Shown: positions 14,001 through 28,420 of the stretch, one piece after another
How the letters are laid out: each line of letters starts with the position of its first letter
Position numbering within the stretch: position 1 is the first letter of the stretch
Assembly: GCF_036417845.1 (NCBI RefSeq)
Contig: NC_089979.1
Span: 5,509,424 to 5,573,423 of the forward strand
DNA length: 64,000 nt
DNA from: Apteryx mantelli
Lineage: Eukaryota; Chordata; Aves; Apterygiformes; Apterygidae
Reading direction: 5' to 3'
Made by a program: the position numbers and the translations under genes
The notes under the pieces: model-generated
Database searches by the model: none
Told to the model about the DNA's origin: nothing
What the model saw: the letters and a program-made list of their open reading frames with translations, nothing else

Positions 14001-16879
14001 AAGCATGAGTCATACCTACAGGCTGAGCTCAGGAGTCAACCTTTGTAGCTGGGGCTGGGAAAAGCTCGCATTCCCTAAGGACAAAAGGACTTTGAGCAGA
14101 GCAGGAGGCTGATCTCAACCTGCCCCATCTCTGTCTCGCAGAGGGCAGGTACTGGCTGAGCATCTCACCCACCGAGGCCAGCACCTGCGGAGGACCAGGA
14201 GCGTAAGGGGGTGCTGGGGTCGGGGTGCCCACTCCTCCCATCCTCCTGTGTCCTTTCTCAAGGATGAGTACATTTGAGATGAAATGCTTGAAAAGGTTTT
14301 AAGCTGTGTCTTCAGTTACGGGCACTTGTTCACAAAGATTAGTCTCCACTGAGCACCCAAATTCATCTTCCAGCGTAAATGCTCACTGAAGGCTCCCGGT
14401 ACCACCAAGGAGACTACGGGAACGCTATCTGTATGAACATACAGTGCATTGCAGGAGACTGAATTGAAACTGAGTTTCATTTGGATGAGAAAAGAAACTG
14501 GGAAATACAGTTTGTCGCAAGTAACTGGGTAGATCAACTTAAAGACAATGACAACAATTAAGGGAGCTTTACTTTGTTCGCCTTCAACAAAGCCACTCTA
14601 AAGAGATGCTGTATTAGACAGCTTTTGCAGCTAGAAAACTTTGCCAAGTTTTCTACTTGCATTCTCCATATAAATTATTTGGATTCACAGTGTGTCCACT
14701 GTGATGGCTTAAAAAGAAGTGTAGGTACTGGGGAAGGCTAGGGTGATGCAGGCACTTGGCTGAGGGCTCTAACTGCTCAGTTATGAGGGACTCGGCACCT
14801 TGGTTCTTGGTCCTGGAAGACAGGCTTTAATGGATGGAGTCCAGGTTACTGGTCCACAACTGACCTGGGTCAATGATGCTGGAAACCCTCTGCAGTAGCA
14901 GCAGGCTCGGTGACAAATACTTAACTAGTTTCAGTCTTTGAGGGAAAATATGCATACTACTAAAACTAAAAATAAAATTGCAGTGGGTGGTAGCTTGACG
15001 ACTGCTGGCGGAGGCAACAGAGAGGACACGGCCTGGCTGGGGTGGCCCCCCCTGGGGCCACCCGGATGTACCCTCCTAAACTGGGGCTGTTGGGAATTTA
15101 AGTGCTGTTTGTGTTTGTGTTTTCTCTGTTCTGTGGCACACGTCCAAGGCTATTCACATACTGCAGGCAACAGATATCACTGTGAATTCTGAGATGATTT
15201 TTTTTTTTAATGGATTAGGCTGCTTTTGGGTACAATGAGTTCAGGTTCATTTTCAGCTTGGAGAATGTGAGCTTAATCTGTCTCTGACTTGTTTGAATCT
15301 GTGGAAATAAGAATAAAATGTGGCCCTCCACTTCCTCAACAGCTCAAATAATAGAATTGAAGCAGATGATTATATAAGGTTCAGAACATGTTAGATATTT
15401 TCCCCATTGTGCTAACAAGTCTCTCTCTCTCACCTTCTTTCTTTCTTGCTCTTGTTGCCTCATTTTCCCTTTGTCTGTGCTGTGGCCAAGCCCAGGAAAA
15501 TGAAATGCCAAAAACAAAAACAAAAACTTGGATTATATCCATTCTTACCGAAAACAAAGTGGAAATACTAGAAATTCAGTAGGAGAATATATTCTCAGAG
15601 GCCAAGTGATCTAGATAAATCAACAAGGCTTAGGAATTACTTAGCGATTGCTTGATGTTTACTGTTCCCTTAAAAGGTGAACAGTTTTGGGTAGCCTGGA
15701 CTATTTCTTTATTAATAAGCATATAACATGCTTTTCAACAGGGAGACACGCTTGAAAAAAATCAGTGCTGTGGTATGGCACTATCAAGCTATGAAGATAC
15801 AGTCGGCAGATTTAAACCCACTGTTAAATTTTAGGATTCCAACACAATTTATCGGCTTTCTAACCATTTTTATTGTCACTGGGAAGCCCTAGTAGTTGGG
15901 ATCGATCTTTAACAACTTTGAAAATCTTGCTCTACGGACACTGTTTTGTTTCTACTCGTTGTTTCTAATTACTCCTTGCAAGACTGGTCTTGGAAGGATT
16001 TTAGTGCAGGTCTCAGCTATTGCAGAGCAAGACACAGCCCTTTTTGCAGTAAAAGGCTGGAGCACTTTCTACTGTTGCATTTAACTAGAAGTCACTCTCC
16101 CTGATTTTGTAGCAGCAAATCAATGCCATAATAGCTATTCCTTTTTGGCAAGAGACTGATAGCATTGGCCAGCACCCAGAATAATGCAAGCTGGAGATAT
16201 AAAGTTCTGCCAATGCACCTTACACCTCCTGACCTTCAGCATCTCAGGATTTCCAGCTTGGAGAAAAGAGCTTTCTTGAGAAGAGACTGATAATTCTGCC
16301 TGGCTATGAGATGGGGTCCAAGAAAGAGCCCCAGTGGGAAACGGAAAGCATCCTCGGTGTTGCTGCTTCTTTCACACTAATGTGAATAATGGTTGATGCC
16401 TCTGAAACCAAGGGAACCGAACACTGAAAGTAGTGTTAAAGACAGCAAAATCAGTCCTCCTAGGCACATTCTGGCTCCAAGACGGTGCCGGGCTGAGTTC
16501 GCTCACAAAAAATCTGTTGGGTGAAAAGGGCATGTGCTTGGCGTGATTGCTTTGCCCTGCAGAGCAGCCTATGTTTTGGAGAGTCCTCACGGCGGCTGCT
16601 GATACGCTTTTCCCCCCAGGAAGGCAGCCCTGGGGGGGCTCCCACTTTCGGGCAGGCTAGCAGAGGGCTCTCTGATGCTCTGAAGCAGCCAGGCTGTCAG
16701 ACTCTTGCAGATTATCATACGACTGCAGCTACAGTTAAGTATATCTTGGCTTGTGGGAGTGCAGCTAGCGCTGATTTTACCCTGATTAAGCTGCTGCATC
16801 GTTGAAGTAGCGAGGCAAACTCACTTCATTCTTGAGAGACTGATGCTTTACTTCTTGCTGAATGGGAGGTTTGGTTCAC
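8012..16879. other. Intergenic DNA, no gene recognised
   Basis: AT-rich unique sequence with short frames only. A C/T-rich part lies at about 9,100-9,780 and T/C-rich runs at about 12,205-12,260. Apart from the AT microsatellite at 12,085 I identify no feature. Confidence 0.6.
12085..12105. repeat. (AT)10 microsatellite with following T tract
   Basis: Ten AT units followed by AAATAT and a run of T (12,111-12,121). AT-rich, probably variable in length. Confidence 0.95.
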
Positions 16880-17065
16880 TAGTCAAAGCATGGCTCTGGG
16901 AGCCGAAAGTGCTGAGACCTCACTCTGCCTTGGGCAACGACTTACTGCATGACCTTGCATCAAGTCCCAGAGGCTCTGCCTTTATTTTCCCATCTGTAAA
17001 AATGGGTGTATGAATCCTAAGCAATCCACCTTCCCAAGACTGTTTGCTAACATGCAGAGTAGTAA
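16880..17065 (+). mobile_element. MIR-type (CORE-SINE) relic
   Basis: The layout matches MIR consensus: CTCTGGGAGCC, ACCTCACTCTGCC, CTGCATGACCTTGCATCAAGT, then CATCTGTAAAAATGGGTGT at about 16,991. These old tRNA-derived SINEs are shared by amniotes. The copy is diverged but spans most of the element. Confidence 0.8.
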
Positions 17066-19199
17066 TTTTTCCAGTGTACCACTTACTTGGCTTGCTTCAT
17101 GAACTGGACTGCTGGATGTAATGATGCAAAAGAAACATCGCCCCAAGCTGATCCCCTTAATATATAATTATAACTATAATTCCACCACGAAAGCTGACTT
17201 CTGAAGAGCTATTGAACATAAGGACGCTCTGGCATTGCTATATCATTTCGCTCTTTTCAGTTTACAGATTACAGTCCGATTGGCTACAGCACTTCTGCTG
17301 GTCTAATCCTTCATGTATTCCATTCACTTAATCTCAGAAAATTCCTTCGAGAGCGTATTGTGTTATGGATCTATATAGCTTTTTCTTTCCAGTGAATTGA
17401 ACTATCCTGAACACATGCAAATAGACCTCTGAGTAGGGAGAGGGTACTGTTATTTCTTAGATCTTAGGTAAAGTGCATCCATTATAAAACTGTTGAACTT
17501 GATCTTCTGCGTAGCCAGGCTATTGAATTTTACAAAGTGACTCCTGCGTCAATGTACATTTCAGATTTTGATTTTTTTGAAAAGTGGCAGCAACAGACAG
17601 CGTCTCTTCAGACATAAGTGTTATGGAAAAAAGGAAAAGCAAGAGTTAAACTAAACTGGAAAGTGACAGTGTACCAGATGCATTGACACGAATGTGGCTC
17701 TTTAGAGTTCACGCCTAAAGGCTTTGTGTGCAATGATAAATATATTTGTTTTGGTTGCTGGACGTGCCCTTAAATTATTAAAACACAAAACAGAAAAATG
17801 GCTTTTCATTTTCTAGCCCCATTAACTTGTTTCACTGGCCATGAGAGAATCAAAAAAAGGTTCAGAAAAATCAAAGGCTCAGACAGCCCCAAATGTTGTT
17901 ATAATTTTCAATCTTTTGTTGTGCTTCACATTCCTATCTGTTTAGGTCCAGTTAGCAGTGTCACTTATTTGTGAAACTTAAGCTCTGGCTGCTGCAAAAA
18001 TCCTTTTATAATAGAAAGGGGAAAATAGGCCATTTTCAATATTTCCTTCCATTGATTCTGTGTATATGTGTGCAAGGGAGAGAGGGGAAGAGGAAAAAAT
18101 ATGGTTGTGATAAAATAATAATACAAGTAGCAATATAATTTTAGCAAAAAGAAAAATGTTAAAGGAGAAAAGTAGTTCTGGCTCTCTAAAGTTCTGAAGA
18201 GGTCTCTGGCACAGTCATAGACATACTTTGGGCTAAACTTTTAAAACCAGAGATCGGTGAAAACTGTTGATGCTATAACCCTTGAAAATTGTGTTTTTGT
18301 TATTAAAGGGCCACAGAATGTGTGGGCCACAGGTTGCAGGAGGGGTGGCCTGCTGTCTCAGAAGCATCAGGAGGCAAGAGGTGTGCCTTAGGAAAAGATT
18401 TCTTATATTTATTTTATTTTTTCCTCTTTGCTTTGCCAAGAGAAGTAATTTTTTACTGGCTTATGCTTCCCTTTCCTCCATGCAGACTAGCACAGGTAGA
18501 GATGAAACCCAGACTTGCCCCCTTCCCTCCCCACATGAGAAAACCCACACGTCTTGACTTGCTTCTAGTCTCTTGTGCTGGCCCATGGTTATAGGACGCG
18601 GACTTGCCAAAGGCTTGGTGTATGTGAAACAGGCTCACCACCAGTTGCGGCTGGCAGAAGGGGGTCACGGTGCGCAGCTGCAGGGAGGCAGGTGATTTTT
18701 CTAGCCTGGCGTTTGTCGGTGTGGGTCCTTTCCCTTCTAAGCGCTTTGCTGCTCATCTTCAGCCCAGTCCCCCTGCCTGTCCTGGTGGACATCCCATGAC
18801 AAACACAGCTGATGAGTGAATCTCAGGCTGACTGCCCAGTATGTTGGACAGGGCACAGGAGAGGGGCCCAACTGCCGCAGATGCACGAGGTGCTGTGCAG
18901 AAAGGGACCTGGACAAGATGATCTCAGGCAGCTTGTGATACCTGGTGGCTCAGTGAGGTTCAGATGGGATCAGATGCAAGGTCCATCTAGCTGCGAACAG
19001 GCTGCCAGTGTAGAAGAGAGAAGGAACCTCAGTATGTCAGGATGGGGTTGTTCTGCCACCCTTCTTAGGTCTTCTCTGAGTTCAAAGGAAGCCTGTCACG
19101 AGCACTGAAGTCTGAGACTAGAGATCCCTTCCAGGAAATGTTTGTTATTGTCACTTTGAATAACTTTGGATATGCTGCATAGCTACAGAAATGTACTTA
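17066..19199. other. Intergenic DNA, no gene recognised
   Basis: Mostly AT-rich, with a slightly GC-richer part at about 18,580-19,110. No conserved protein, RNA gene or repeat recognised. Confidence 0.6.
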
Positions 19200-20260
19200 A
19201 AAAAAACAAACAAACAAAAATAACCCCCTTGTTCCACTCTTTCTGTCAGCCACTTCTTGGTTATGTGTTATAGAAAAGAGACTTCCTTCTGTTTTTTACA
19301 GCTTCCCGTCTTCCAGTGTTACTGACCCTTGTCTTGCTCATGGCTCATGAGAGGTGCATGTGAGTAAAAGACATTTCTGATTCGTCCTTCTAGACTCTCT
19401 CCTGGAACTTTTTTTCTATAATTAGTTACCGCTTATAATTAACTGCTAACTTTTATCAAGTTGCCTCCTACTTATCTGTTTTTGAAGAGAAAATACCCTC
19501 TCCCCCTCAGTGTCTGTTCACAGTTTTTCAGTTTGTCATGGTTCACTCTGATCGACCTTGTCATCCTTCTCGAAATTCCCTCATCTTCCACAACATCCTG
19601 AGCCCCCTTCACTTTGCAACAGTTTGAGATGCATGACCGGGACTGTAACAGTAGTTCAGATGAGACCAGGCCATTTATTTCTATCAAGGCTTTCTAATAC
19701 TGTCTTGTCATTCATCTCATGTAACCTGACATCTTGTCTGCTGTCTTCTGTCTGTAGCTGAACTTTGAGCAGCAAGAGGTTTTCACTTATCTGCATACGT
19801 TGATGCCTCTTTTTGAGTTGGTGCAATTCATTTAGCAGGCTGTCGAGCATACAAATAGTCTACATTTTTGCCTCCATCATGTGTTACTTTTTATTTATCC
19901 CGAATTTCCCTTGCCGTTGCCCATTCATTTAACCCTCTGCTATTGATTGAATAATTTCATGTCATCTGCAATTTTTTTGCTCCCTTTGCAGCTTTCCAGC
20001 TCGCAGAACTGTTTAACAAAGCAGAACCTCATCCAGATTTTGTGGTGCTCCATAATTACTTTTTTTTTTTAATCATGTTGAAAATAAACCATTTGGTTAC
20101 ATACTGCAGATCCTCTTGGCACTCCTTCACAGTACACTGAACTCATGGTTCCAGTCAGCCTGTAGTGGTAGGATTTAATTTGTTGGCTCTATATGTCCTT
20201 CTACACCTCTATCTACTTGCACTCAGGTGCAGTCTACACTTTTAGTTAAATAGATGTCAA
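19200..20260 (-). mobile_element. Very old CR1-like LINE fragment
   Basis: Read on the minus strand, this resembles the reverse-transcriptase region of ancient amniote CR1/L3-type elements. On the + strand the tell-tale phrases are the antisense forms: GATGAGACCAGGCC near 19,657, TTCATGTCATCTGCAA near 19,957, and CCTCTTGGCACTCCTT near 20,112, spaced as in that family. The copy is full of indels and stops. Boundaries are approximate and the family is named from memory of its conserved segments, so confidence is moderate. Confidence 0.5.
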
Positions 20261-23200
20261 GCTTTGGGTCTCTCAGTTCTAAAAATATTGCCTTAAATAA
20301 TAAAAAAAACCCCAATATTCACTGATTTCAGTGGAAAACTTTACTAGGTACAACATTATTCCACAGGTAACAATTTCTCAGGCTCAGTTAATAACGCAGG
20401 CTATCTCAGGGGATCCTGACTGGTTCTGATAGCAGCCTTGTGACCAACCCTTGTAAAAGAACAATATAAAGAAATGCATTTTTGAAGGAAAAACAAGTGA
20501 ATCAGGCACATCTGTCTTCATAAATTCTATACCGTGAAGAGGGATGAATCTGCATAACCAAATGCTACTCAGACCAGCACGGAGGGAATAGGTTCCTTGC
20601 AATACTTCTGTGCCCTACATATTTTGATAACAGCAAGACTTTCAGCAAATAGATGTACACAGGACACTGGGTAGGACTGCTTGCCTTGTGGCACAAGAAA
20701 TCTGGTAGCATAACAGAAAAAAAACCAAGGTCAATAAGATGGTGAAAAGGTGCTAAACCAAAGACATGGTGGTGATGAAATTCATGGCCAATGAAGTGTT
20801 GATTCAAAGAAATGGAGATGACCTCCAGGTTTTTCATCCACATCTTTGGATATCTCTTTTATTACCTCTCCCCAGACGCATACACACAGATGCATGAGCA
20901 CTAAAGGCATGTAGGCAAGACAGGTTCTGCTGACACCAGCTGAGGTGTGCGTAATGGAGTTGGGCACTTTCTCTGATCAGACTAGCAGTGAGAATTGAGA
21001 AAATCCTGAATGAAGAAACGTTAGGGAACAGTTAAGCTTGGGAGGAAGGCTAGGCTGTGATTGAAAAGGCAAAGGCCGAAGAGGTGGTCAGAGGCCATGG
21101 GGTGCTGTCGCATTGGGCCAGAAAACACCACCTGCCTGCCCAGCCTTAAACGAAAAGCTGTTTCAGGGCTGAAAAACCCTAAAGAGAGCAGTTCCCTAAG
21201 TGTGTTCAACTGTAATTAAAGTCTCCCACAAACTTTTTAGAAGCTGACTTTACGCACAAAAAAATCCTGTTTTTTTTCTGTTTTTTAACTATGTTTTTAG
21301 GCTAAAAACCTCCTTAACTGTGATAACCCATGATCATCTTTATCGCATTAAACTCATAATTAAACAGTATTACATCTCCCTTGTTAGAGGCTTGCTCAGT
21401 ACACCACATTTTAAAATATTGAGTCCCATTCTTTTCATTGGTAACTTCACCACAGGTAGTGGAACAACATTTTAAAGGTGCTTGGAAAAGAAATCAAATA
21501 TAGATATACTTGAATGCAATTACAGGAGCAAATGATTGTGTACCAGTGAATCTTGGTTTAATCTAAGCTAAGCAATCACCTTCTGTACCCTTTTTAGTAT
21601 CTTATTATTAACCTCTTGTCTATGGAAAAGCCTCTCTCCAAATGAAGGAGCAAATGAAAGTAGTTATAATGTTAGGCTTTAAATCTTAGCTGGGTCTTTA
21701 TTCAGTTAACAAGCACAGTCGGAGCTGACAGTGCAGCCTATAAAGTTGTCTATCACTTTCACTTGTACGTGACCTCTCTTTTCAAAAGTTTTGCCAGGCT
21801 TTCACACAATCATGGAATAACTTCAACTGTTTAGGCTAAAATTTTCCATAATGGCTGCCTTTCTGCACCCCCCCCCCCATGCCTTAATTGCACCAAAAAT
21901 GGTTTGGCTGGAAGATGTAATAAGAATATGGAAAATTTTGCTTGTTTTGCCCAGGTCCTGAGGTTTATTGGGAAGTCTAGCATCCACATATTCCTGAGCA
22001 GAGATGACATGCCCCTAGTGCCAGGTTTTTGCTACTCCTATTAATATTCATCCCTGTTAATCTTAGTTGCAAACTGCTGAAAAATCTGTTTGCACATATT
22101 CAGTAGGGGTGTATTGGAGTCTGGATGCTACATTTTGCTAAGATGCCACCCACCCTGAGTGTGCTCCATTCCCTCATCATAATTCCTTGTCGCCAGGACT
22201 GGGCATATAACTATCTATGATACATCTGGCTATATGTGTTCATCTACAATGAAGACATCTCCAAGTCCATCTGAGAAAGCCGCAGCTCCCTTATCGTTAG
22301 TGCAGACCAGATCAGTATGAACCCAATGGAGTTCAGCACATGCTTTATTTCATCCTACATTTGGTCAGCTTTACCCAGAACCCCTAGCTCTTGATGGGAA
22401 CACTATTAGGTCTCCAGGGGAGGTTAACAGCTCAGGTGCAGACATCTACATTGTAGACATGTCAAATTAGCTGAGATGAATGGACCTGAAAGTAACTGAC
22501 TAATTCAAGGCTGTAGGGATTGAGCACGACTTGGGCATATGTCATACCTAAATTTATAAAGGGAGGAATTACAGTTGCCTGAACATTTGTTTAGCATCAT
22601 TTTTGGATGGAATTGTTGACACTGTTTCTCCCCAAATTAACTTGAGCTGCTAGGGATCTCAGGCTCATTCCACTTTCTTTAATGGAATAGAGTAATAAGA
22701 AAAAAAACCCCATCAAGTATCAAGCTAACCAGTAGCAGTGAGATGCCAATGGAAGTTTTCATTGTGCTAAGATTAAGAACAAAATGAACAATGCTATCTG
22801 AACTGACATTTTTTCAACAAAAAGTAATATTTCTGTGATAGAAAATCTCTCTCACACAAAATATATGTAATTTAGAACAAGTGAAAGAGTTTAAATATTT
22901 GGAGAACAATTATGGAAATCAGTGCTAGGAGGAAATGTGAGATCCGGACTCGTATAAACTCTAGTGGGATTGCCTACTGTTAAAATACACGTGTAACAAG
23001 CGGCAGCATACTACTGTGACAAACTAATTCAAGTATCAGGAGTTTATATGATATCTCTGGACTTGTTAGGCTCAAATTCTGCTGATATCCTGGTCTAGCA
23101 GGCTTATTAACCTTGCTTGGGTACATCTGACCAATGATGGGAAAGCCTGCGCGGCCACTCTTAGCACTTGCACTGAGCCTCCCTCCCCCATTTGCTCTCC

Positions 23201-25701
23201 TGAGTAACATGAATTACCTTCGCTGTATTTAAAGCATTTATTGGCACCAGTGTGTAAGCCCCAACTCGCTTTGTAATCACACTGCTAGGTCAGGTAGGTG
23301 GGGATTACAGGGCTGGAGAAAGCTTGACCTCACACTCTCTACCACATGAGATCTACTAAGACTGTGGATAGACTTTGAGTGACCATGGCTGTGACTGATT
23401 GGATAAGTCTGCCACTACATCCTGCTTTGGGTGTATAATTTATGCCAAACTTAAGCTGGACACTCTGCTGAGAGGGCCCTAGTGGTGGTGGGCTTTTGGG
23501 ATTTGCAATGGCTAAGTGGCAGGTGCCCTCTGGCTTGCAATAGGATCGGGGACTGAATCAGGAAATATAGGATAAACCCAAACAGTCACTTGTCTCTAAG
23601 TCTCTCCGCATTTGTGCTTTGGGGTGGAGGTCACCCTAACAGTTGGCTGCAATAGGAGGAAAACCTGAAGGGAAGAACACTAGACAGAAAACACCAGAGA
23701 GCTGAGAGTTTCTAGGATTTTTTTTTTATTTTTTATTTTTAGCTGAGGAGGAAAAGATGGGGATGAGAGAGCAGAGAAAAAGAAGAGTCAGCTGTACCTA
23801 CCTACAGTCTAGAGAGGCAACTACTGCTGCAGTCTCAGTGAGGGAAACTTTTGCAATTTTCAGAGACATACTTGTCTATTTTCATTTTATAAAGTGTTTC
23901 CCCTGAAAATTTCCTATAGTTGTTTATTTGTTATGAATCCAGAGACAGGGGTGAAGGAAAAGGGATGAAACCTGTAGGGCATGTTGGGGCATAATCTGTA
24001 GTATTTAGGGGTGACTCTATGACAGACCAGGGAAAATTTGGTGGCAGTTGGAAGGAGTGCGTCACACTGACATTGCACATGGGATGCTCAAGAAGACCGT
24101 GTTGATTGCAGATATTTTTTGAGACCTATCACATTTCTAGAGCTCAAGAAGATAAAACGGTACACCGGAAGAAATTAGTGAAGCACAGTGCCTCAAGGCC
24201 CTAGGTTCTCCTTTCTCCCAGACCTGCCTTTTAATTCCTTCCCCAGCTTCTGACCCCTTCAGGAGTTCCAAAAGAAGCCAAGCACCGGGAGGATCCTCTT
24301 TTCTACAACAAGGAGGAAAAGCAAGAGCTTCAGGGAGGCAGAAGGAATTTCTTTCAGTGGAAAACATGACAGAGAAGTGCAGCTGACCCACTGGAGGTGG
24401 ACATCTATTTGATCTCTCAGCACATGAGGTAGCTGTGGTTAGACTTTCTTCTCCAGGAGCCAGAGAAAGGAAAAAGAATGGTTAATCCCCAGTTACACTT
24501 CCTAAAGACCAATTAAGGACCAACAGTAAAGAGCGGGCAAGTCTATCATTTGTGTGGGAGACTGAGGATGCAGATGCACAACCAGCAGACTCCCTGGTCT
24601 CTTGATATATGTCTTGTGCTTTCCTACTCTCACAGCTGTCATCCATCTGCATTTTTAGCGCTGGACTCTAGCCATTCAATAGGCAGCGTCTGCAACGCAG
24701 CGAGAGCCTCGGAGAAGCAATCTCTGGCAACAGAGGGTGGGAACCCTGATCAGATCGGTAGCCTCTGTGGCAGCCTCTGTGAACTGCTCATCCAGAAATT
24801 TCTTTGACTGTTTGTTAGCTATTGCACCTGAGATCATGACGATCCCTGGTGTTGCTGAAGAGTGTGTTTACTGCCACCACCCTTAATGGGATACAGCATG
24901 CCTCCGCTGCGTGTTCTTCCAGCCATAACTGCAAAGGGGAGGAGGGGGAGAAAGGGGTAGGGCTTTGCTCCTGCTTCCTTTTTCCATTAGGAGCGTTGGG
25001 AGGAAAGCAGTCTTCAGTTGTGCGTGGATGCTGTGTGGGGAAACTCGGAGCTGGCAGTAAATTCAGTATGTTGTCTGCTGTAGTTTGCCCTAAATATATG
25101 TATGGGAAAAGAAATTTTAAAAGACCTTTAATAGGCTTTCTGCAAAGTGCGTGCATGGGTCAGTAATACTGGTCAATACTGGGCATTGCATTTCCAGCAG
25201 CTTAAACAGATTCATTAGTAACTTTAAATAATGTTAGTCATTCTAACATTGATGAGTTTGTACAGAGGGTTAAGAAAGGAATGGAAAGTATCTGCTGATG
25301 CATTTTTCTTGGAGATGCCCTTCACCGGCAGCACCATATACCTGGAAGCTTGAGAAAGACACAAGACTGAATGGATTGCTGAAGATAGATAGCAAAAGAT
25401 CTCACCTATTGATCAGCCCAAGTGAAAGACGCGTCTCCAACATCTACTGTTCTCGTCTGCAGTTGTTGCCTGCTTTCAGCCTTCACAGGTACTGATGAAG
25501 TTTATTTATTAGTTATCTTAAAACTTGCAAAAAAATGTGCTGAGGTGTTTTGGGGAAAGAAAATAAGTAGTTACAACAAGGCTTCAACCCTGGTAGGCCT
25601 TACAAGCTTATTTAAATACAATGTTGAGTGTGAGAAGAGCAAACAGCAGGAGGACTAAGGGTGAGGGCCAGAGTGTCTGGATTCTGTGGTGAGTCACTCT
25701 G

Positions 25702-25742
<41 letters not shown>

Positions 25743-28139
25743 GCTGTTTTTTTTTCCCATCAAACTTTTAATAAGACATAAATAAAAATATATGACAATG
25801 GACATGGTATGAGAACAGAGGCTTAATGGAAACCAAGTTCGGGAAACTCTTGGAAACAACATTGACAAAAGTGATCAAGGTTTCTGCAATGCAACATCTC
25901 GGCTGCTAAGAAGCTACCTAATTTGAAAGAAGCAGCTTTGCTAACCTTGTGCTCTCAAAATGAGTGAAACAGACAACCAAAAAAATTGAGTTTAGCTAAT
26001 AAAGACATGTTATATTCCCCTGGTCTCCTGAAACTGGAGGGGTGTGCTATCCAGTCCAAAAGCAAGAGAGTGCACCTGAAAGTAAAAATAACTCTTTTTG
26101 TCCATTCACAAGGGATGTCCCTTGTGACATAAATTACATTAAAAATGAGTCCTCTACTCTGGCTGTCAAGAGACGACTTCACTTTTTTTCCCCTAACTGC
26201 CATCTGCTCTTATTTTCTGCAGCCCTTGCTACTGTTTTCCTCACCTTCATTCTCCCCCATACATCCAAACTTTTCTTCATTCCTTCAGTGTCTCTCACCG
26301 ATTTCTTTACATCCCCCCCCCCCTTCTCACAGGCATTTTACATATAACTATGAAAAACAGCAGGAGATGGCAACCACCTTTAATATAGGACTATCTGACA
26401 GTAAGCAGGTGTGCTTTCATGGGAAACATAAAAGGAAATCAGCCCCAAATTGCTAGAACAGCAATAAGATAATGAATAAAATACAGTGCCTATGCCTACA
26501 TTAGCAAATGATATGATATGTTACAGCAAATGGTAAATATATTAGCAATAGGAGTAGGTATGTAGAACTAATGAGCTGACCTGAGGACCTGACATCCACA
26601 CAATACAGGCATTTTGGAGGGTTTTACATCAGAGTATGTCTAGTCTGATCTCATGAATCAAATGCCCATTAATGGCTCAGGTGCCTTAGGTACATTCCCA
26701 GAGGGCATCATTTGGTTCAGTTTAACCCAGGAGCCCATTTCACCACTGCCAACTCAATGTTGTGAAGGAAGGTGCTGTGGGTATGACTGATAAATTCACT
26801 TCTAAAGCAAACTCTGATCTAAACTAAACCTCTAATGTAGACAAATCTAGTATGTCCATCTCAACTACTGTGGTAGGAAGGGGACTAGGCACTAGGAAAT
26901 GTATTATAGATCATTCCTGAAGTTGCAAGAGGTTGGAACTAGCTGGAGTATGTCTTCCAAGACTGTAAATCAGGTACTCTTGAAAAGACGTCAGTGAGGT
27001 CTCTCTTCAGTGTTCAGATTCTGGTATTTTGTGGGCTGGTGGATATTCTTTCCATCCAGAAATCAATGCTTCCCACTTCAATGAGCTTCTTGTGACTGAT
27101 GGGATTTTTATGAGGCTTGAAACCAGTTTTCAGGACAAGAAGAAGCTCCATCCTTCTCATGAACTGTAACTTGGAATGGGACAAGCTGCCAATGATGAGT
27201 TGCTCATTCCACTTGTTTGCTTTCTTGGACAGAAGCAGGCAAAGACAGCTACCGAGGAAATGAGCTGAGCTCTCAGCTTCCCTGTAGCTGCTCGCCATTA
27301 CTCTGATTGGCAGGGGATGGGGCAGGGGGGGACTAAGAAGCATAGATACTGTAATGGCAGGTGTTTTACTTTTTACTTGATTAGCTTTTCTAGTGACTTG
27401 CTGCTGCTGTGTTTGTCCAAAGTTTGTGCTAATTTCATTTATACCCTAATATAGTTTTCTCCTGATTCTGCACTGATCTGGTGTTGGTGTGTGGCTAAAT
27501 ACAGGCCACTGAAAGCAGACAAAACTAGTGGTATTGATTAATTTTTTGGAAAAACTTCTGGACCTTTCAGTCTGGCGCTTGGTACTGTTAGAAACATCTC
27601 TCAGAAGCTTTACAGAGGGGTGTTACTCTGTGAATGAGGAAGGGCTTGACCTGAGCAGTGTGGCTTTTTTCACAGAAGATGATACAGTACTGATGGGGAG
27701 AAGGGGGCTCTCTCCAGCTGGGTGGGAAATTGTAGCTCCAAAGAAAGACACCATGTCTCCACTCTTCCCTGCCAATGGAGTGGGCAGAAAGGATTTGCAT
27801 AATTACTAACTCTCACAGCCATCAACGTGCTCACAAGGTTATTTTCCAACCTGTTCCTAGAGAGTCCAGTTAGGTGGAAAATATTCCTTTCATATATGGC
27901 CTTGAGACAGTCAGCTCATAATTTAACATTTGTGTTGGCAGCTTCAATATGTGCCTTTTAGGTTTGAGGGCTGCAGGTAGCAAAGAGTGACAGGAAGGCA
28001 TCAGAGTAAGATGTGTAAAACATACCGAAGCTGTGTTTATTTTTCATGTCGCAACTGGGAAGGCATTTCAATGTGAGTGTTAAGCCATAGTTTATTTAAA
28101 TGTTTTATTATTTATAGCCATGACTCGGCTAGTATTGAA
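20261..28139. other. Intergenic DNA, no gene recognised
   Basis: AT-rich unique-looking DNA. It holds the (GT)19 tract at 25,704 and C runs at about 21,868 and 26,311. Segments at about 22,060-22,500 and 26,640-26,880 look like worn dispersed repeats, but I cannot name a family. Confidence 0.55.
25704..25741 (+). repeat. (GT)19 microsatellite
   Basis: Nineteen uninterrupted GT units follow CTGGC and precede TTGCTG. Likely length-polymorphic. Confidence 0.97.
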
Positions 28140-28420
28140 AGCAAGATTTCTGCATGACAGCAAATTGGGAGGAAAGGTAAATAATGAAGAACGATGCAGT
28201 TAGACACAAAAGGTCTTAGATCATTTAAGTAATTGGGCAAAAAGATGACAAATTCAGTTCAGTGCAGATAAATGTAGAATAATGAGTCTTGGAGCAAGGA
28301 ATATAAAGAGGGAATATGCTAACTAGGAGGATGCTGCAGCATACTGACTAGCAAAGAGATCTGGGGAGTTAATGGAGAGAAATCTCCTTAATGCTCAGGA
28401 TATAACTGCTCCTGAATGGG
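28140..28420 (+). mobile_element. Old CR1 LINE fragment
   Basis: The stretch with GCAAATTGGGAGGAAAGG at about 28,159, then TGGGCAAAAAGATGACAAA and GTGCAGATAAATGTAG near 28,263, follows the order seen in the palm part of CR1 ORF2 (in protein terms, the segment leading to the 'KFNADKC' region). It has indels and stops and no open frame of note. The 3' boundary is unclear. Confidence 0.6.

Noticed and set aside
22060..26880. Segments resembling worn DNA transposons (about 22,060-22,500 and 26,640-26,880)
   Set aside because: I could not match them to a family or find terminal inverted repeats, so they are mentioned only in the stretch description.
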